Part shown: piece after piece, positions 6,518 through 6,944 of the stretch
Position numbering within the stretch: the stretch's first letter is position 1
Layout of the letters: each line of letters begins with the position of its first letter
Assembly (NCBI GenBank): GCA_002712845.1
Contig: PAUV01000088.1
Span: 1-6,944, forward strand
DNA length: 6,944 nt
Reading direction: 5' to 3'
Source of the DNA: Rhodopirellula sp.
GTDB taxonomy: Bacteria; Planctomycetota; Planctomycetia; Pirellulales; Pirellulaceae
The notes under the pieces: model-generated
Database searches by the model: none
The model's input: only the letters and a program-made list of their open reading frames with translations
Told to the model about the DNA's origin: nothing
Program-made: the position numbers and the translations under genes

Positions 6518-6545
6518 TTGGCCCAGTTCCCCGCGCAACTATACT
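6518..6545 (+). promoter_or_regulatory. candidate sigma-70-type promoter for hflX
   Basis: TTGGCC (6518-6523) and TATACT (6540-6545) are separated by 16 bp. They match the consensus at four and five of six positions. Transcription would begin near 6552, leaving a leader of about 120 bases before the hflX start. Planctomycete promoter rules are poorly known to me, so this rests on the general consensus only. Confidence 0.35.
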
Positions 6546-6654
6546 ATGATGCTGTTCGTCGGCAGCTAATTGAAGGGCTAGGCTTTGCTAGTACGGCAAT
6601 GCGTCGCCCTCTTTCACCAACCCTTCCCCATCACAACACCATTCTTCCAAACAC

Positions 6655-6662
6655 GGAGGAGG
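6655..6662 (+). promoter_or_regulatory. Shine-Dalgarno-like GGAGGAGG upstream of hflX
   Basis: GGAGGAGG matches the anti-Shine-Dalgarno core strongly. It ends 13 bases before the GTG at 6676, which is longer than the usual 5-9. No ATG, GTG or TTG in the hflX frame lies closer, which supports GTG 6676 as the start. Confidence 0.5.
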
Positions 6663-6675
6663 ACACCACCGAATC

Positions 6676-6944
6676 GTGCGTGAACTACATCAGGTCCAGG
6701 ATGATTCGCCGGAACGCAGTATTCTGGCGCGGCTGATCTTATCGAATCAAACAGTGGAAGCTGATCCACTAGAAGAGCTACATGGCCTAGCCACAACCGC
6801 AGGTACGGAAGTGATGGACGAGCTGGTCCAGCGTCGCCCGTCCCCAGACCATTCCACTTACTTGGGAAAGGGTAAGGTTGAGGAATTGCGTTTGATGGTC
6901 GAGCGACACGACGCCGACCTTGTGATTTTTGATAATGATTTGTC
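6676..6944 (+). CDS. hflX: HflX GTPase, N-terminal part, truncated by the window edge
   Basis: HflX is a ribosome-associated GTPase that splits stalled 70S ribosomes, especially under heat or antibiotic stress. Only about 89 residues are visible, all from the N-terminal HflX-specific domain, so the G motifs lie beyond the window. Diagnostic elements are SILARLILSNQ (15-25), PLEELHGLATTAGTEV (31-46), the signature YLGKGKVEEL (62-71) and DADLVIFDNDL (79-89). Ordering and spacing match the family closely. The frame is open back to 6592 with no ATG. GTG 6676 is chosen because the product then begins (M)RELHQVQ, the usual short lead-in, and a GGAGGAGG lies upstream. It stands alone after a long gene-poor spacer, on the same strand as ispG and the lapA-like gene but far from both. 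Confidence 0.93.
   Translation, partial: MRELHQVQDDSPERSILARLILSNQTVEADPLEELHGLATTAGTEVMDELVQRRPSPDHSTYLGKGKVEELRLMVERHDADLVIFDNDL

Larger units (their letters stand above)
5821..6675. other. gene-poor interval with no supported coding region
   Basis: I see no credible gene here. Open frames on both strands have erratic composition (Arg/Ser/Pro/His-rich) with no domain pattern. I looked for signatures of RNase P RNA, tmRNA, SRP RNA and 5S rRNA and found none. The interval holds a long inverted repeat (6118-6177), a 13-bp triplicate (6355-6393) and a candidate promoter for hflX. It could contain an unrecognised structured RNA or an interspersed intergenic element. Confidence 0.6.

Noticed and set aside
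5821..6600. Search for RNase P RNA, tmRNA, SRP RNA or 5S rRNA in the spacer
   Set aside because: None of the conserved core sequences of these RNAs is visible on either strand.
6410..6736. 108-codon + strand frame overlapping the start of hflX
   Set aside because: It is in a different frame from the clear HflX sequence, low in structure and without homology signs.

Overview
The window looks like chromosomal DNA from a planctomycete, most likely a Pirellulaceae (Rhodopirellula-like) bacterium. This is inferred from protein style (IspG, ImuA/ImuB, HflX), moderate GC, weak Shine-Dalgarno use, long gene-poor spacers with palindromic repeats, and a small protein of a planctomycete flavour. No 16S or other decisive marker is present.

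Layout: (1) 1-1005, the 3' part of ispG (isoprenoid MEP pathway), + strand, running in from the left edge. (2) 1006-1714, no intact gene, but about 1261-1686 holds a frameshifted relic on the + strand that reads as MshEN/GspE-N-like helical repeats. (3) 1715-4781, an imuA-imuB operon on the - strand, which are the accessory factors of the SOS mutasome. The two genes overlap by 83 bp, and each carries an in-frame tandem micro-repeat (15-bp units in imuB, 12-bp units in imuA). The third partner, dnaE2/imuC, is not in the window. (4) 4938-5264, a two-helix LapA-domain membrane protein on the + strand, diverging from imuA across a 156-bp spacer. (5) 5408-5505, three copies of a 35-bp repeat, each with a 7-bp-stem hairpin. 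Copy three also encodes the C-terminus and stop of a small - strand gene at 5478-5765. (6) 5766-6675, about 900 bp without a credible gene, but with a 20-bp palindrome, a long complex inverted repeat, a 13-bp triplicate and a candidate promoter. (7) 6676-6944, the 5' end of hflX (ribosome-rescue GTPase), + strand, cut by the right edge.

The functional centre is the imuA-imuB pair. ImuB is a Y-family polymerase-like protein without the N-terminal catalytic acid motif. It carries a probable clamp-binding motif and normally bridges ImuA, the beta clamp and the error-prone polymerase DnaE2. ispG, lapA-like and hflX are unrelated housekeeping or envelope genes. The most unusual features are the paired in-frame repeats in the mutasome genes, the repeat array forming the 3' end of the small gene, the decayed gene between ispG and imuB, and the structured inverted repeat at 6118-6177.
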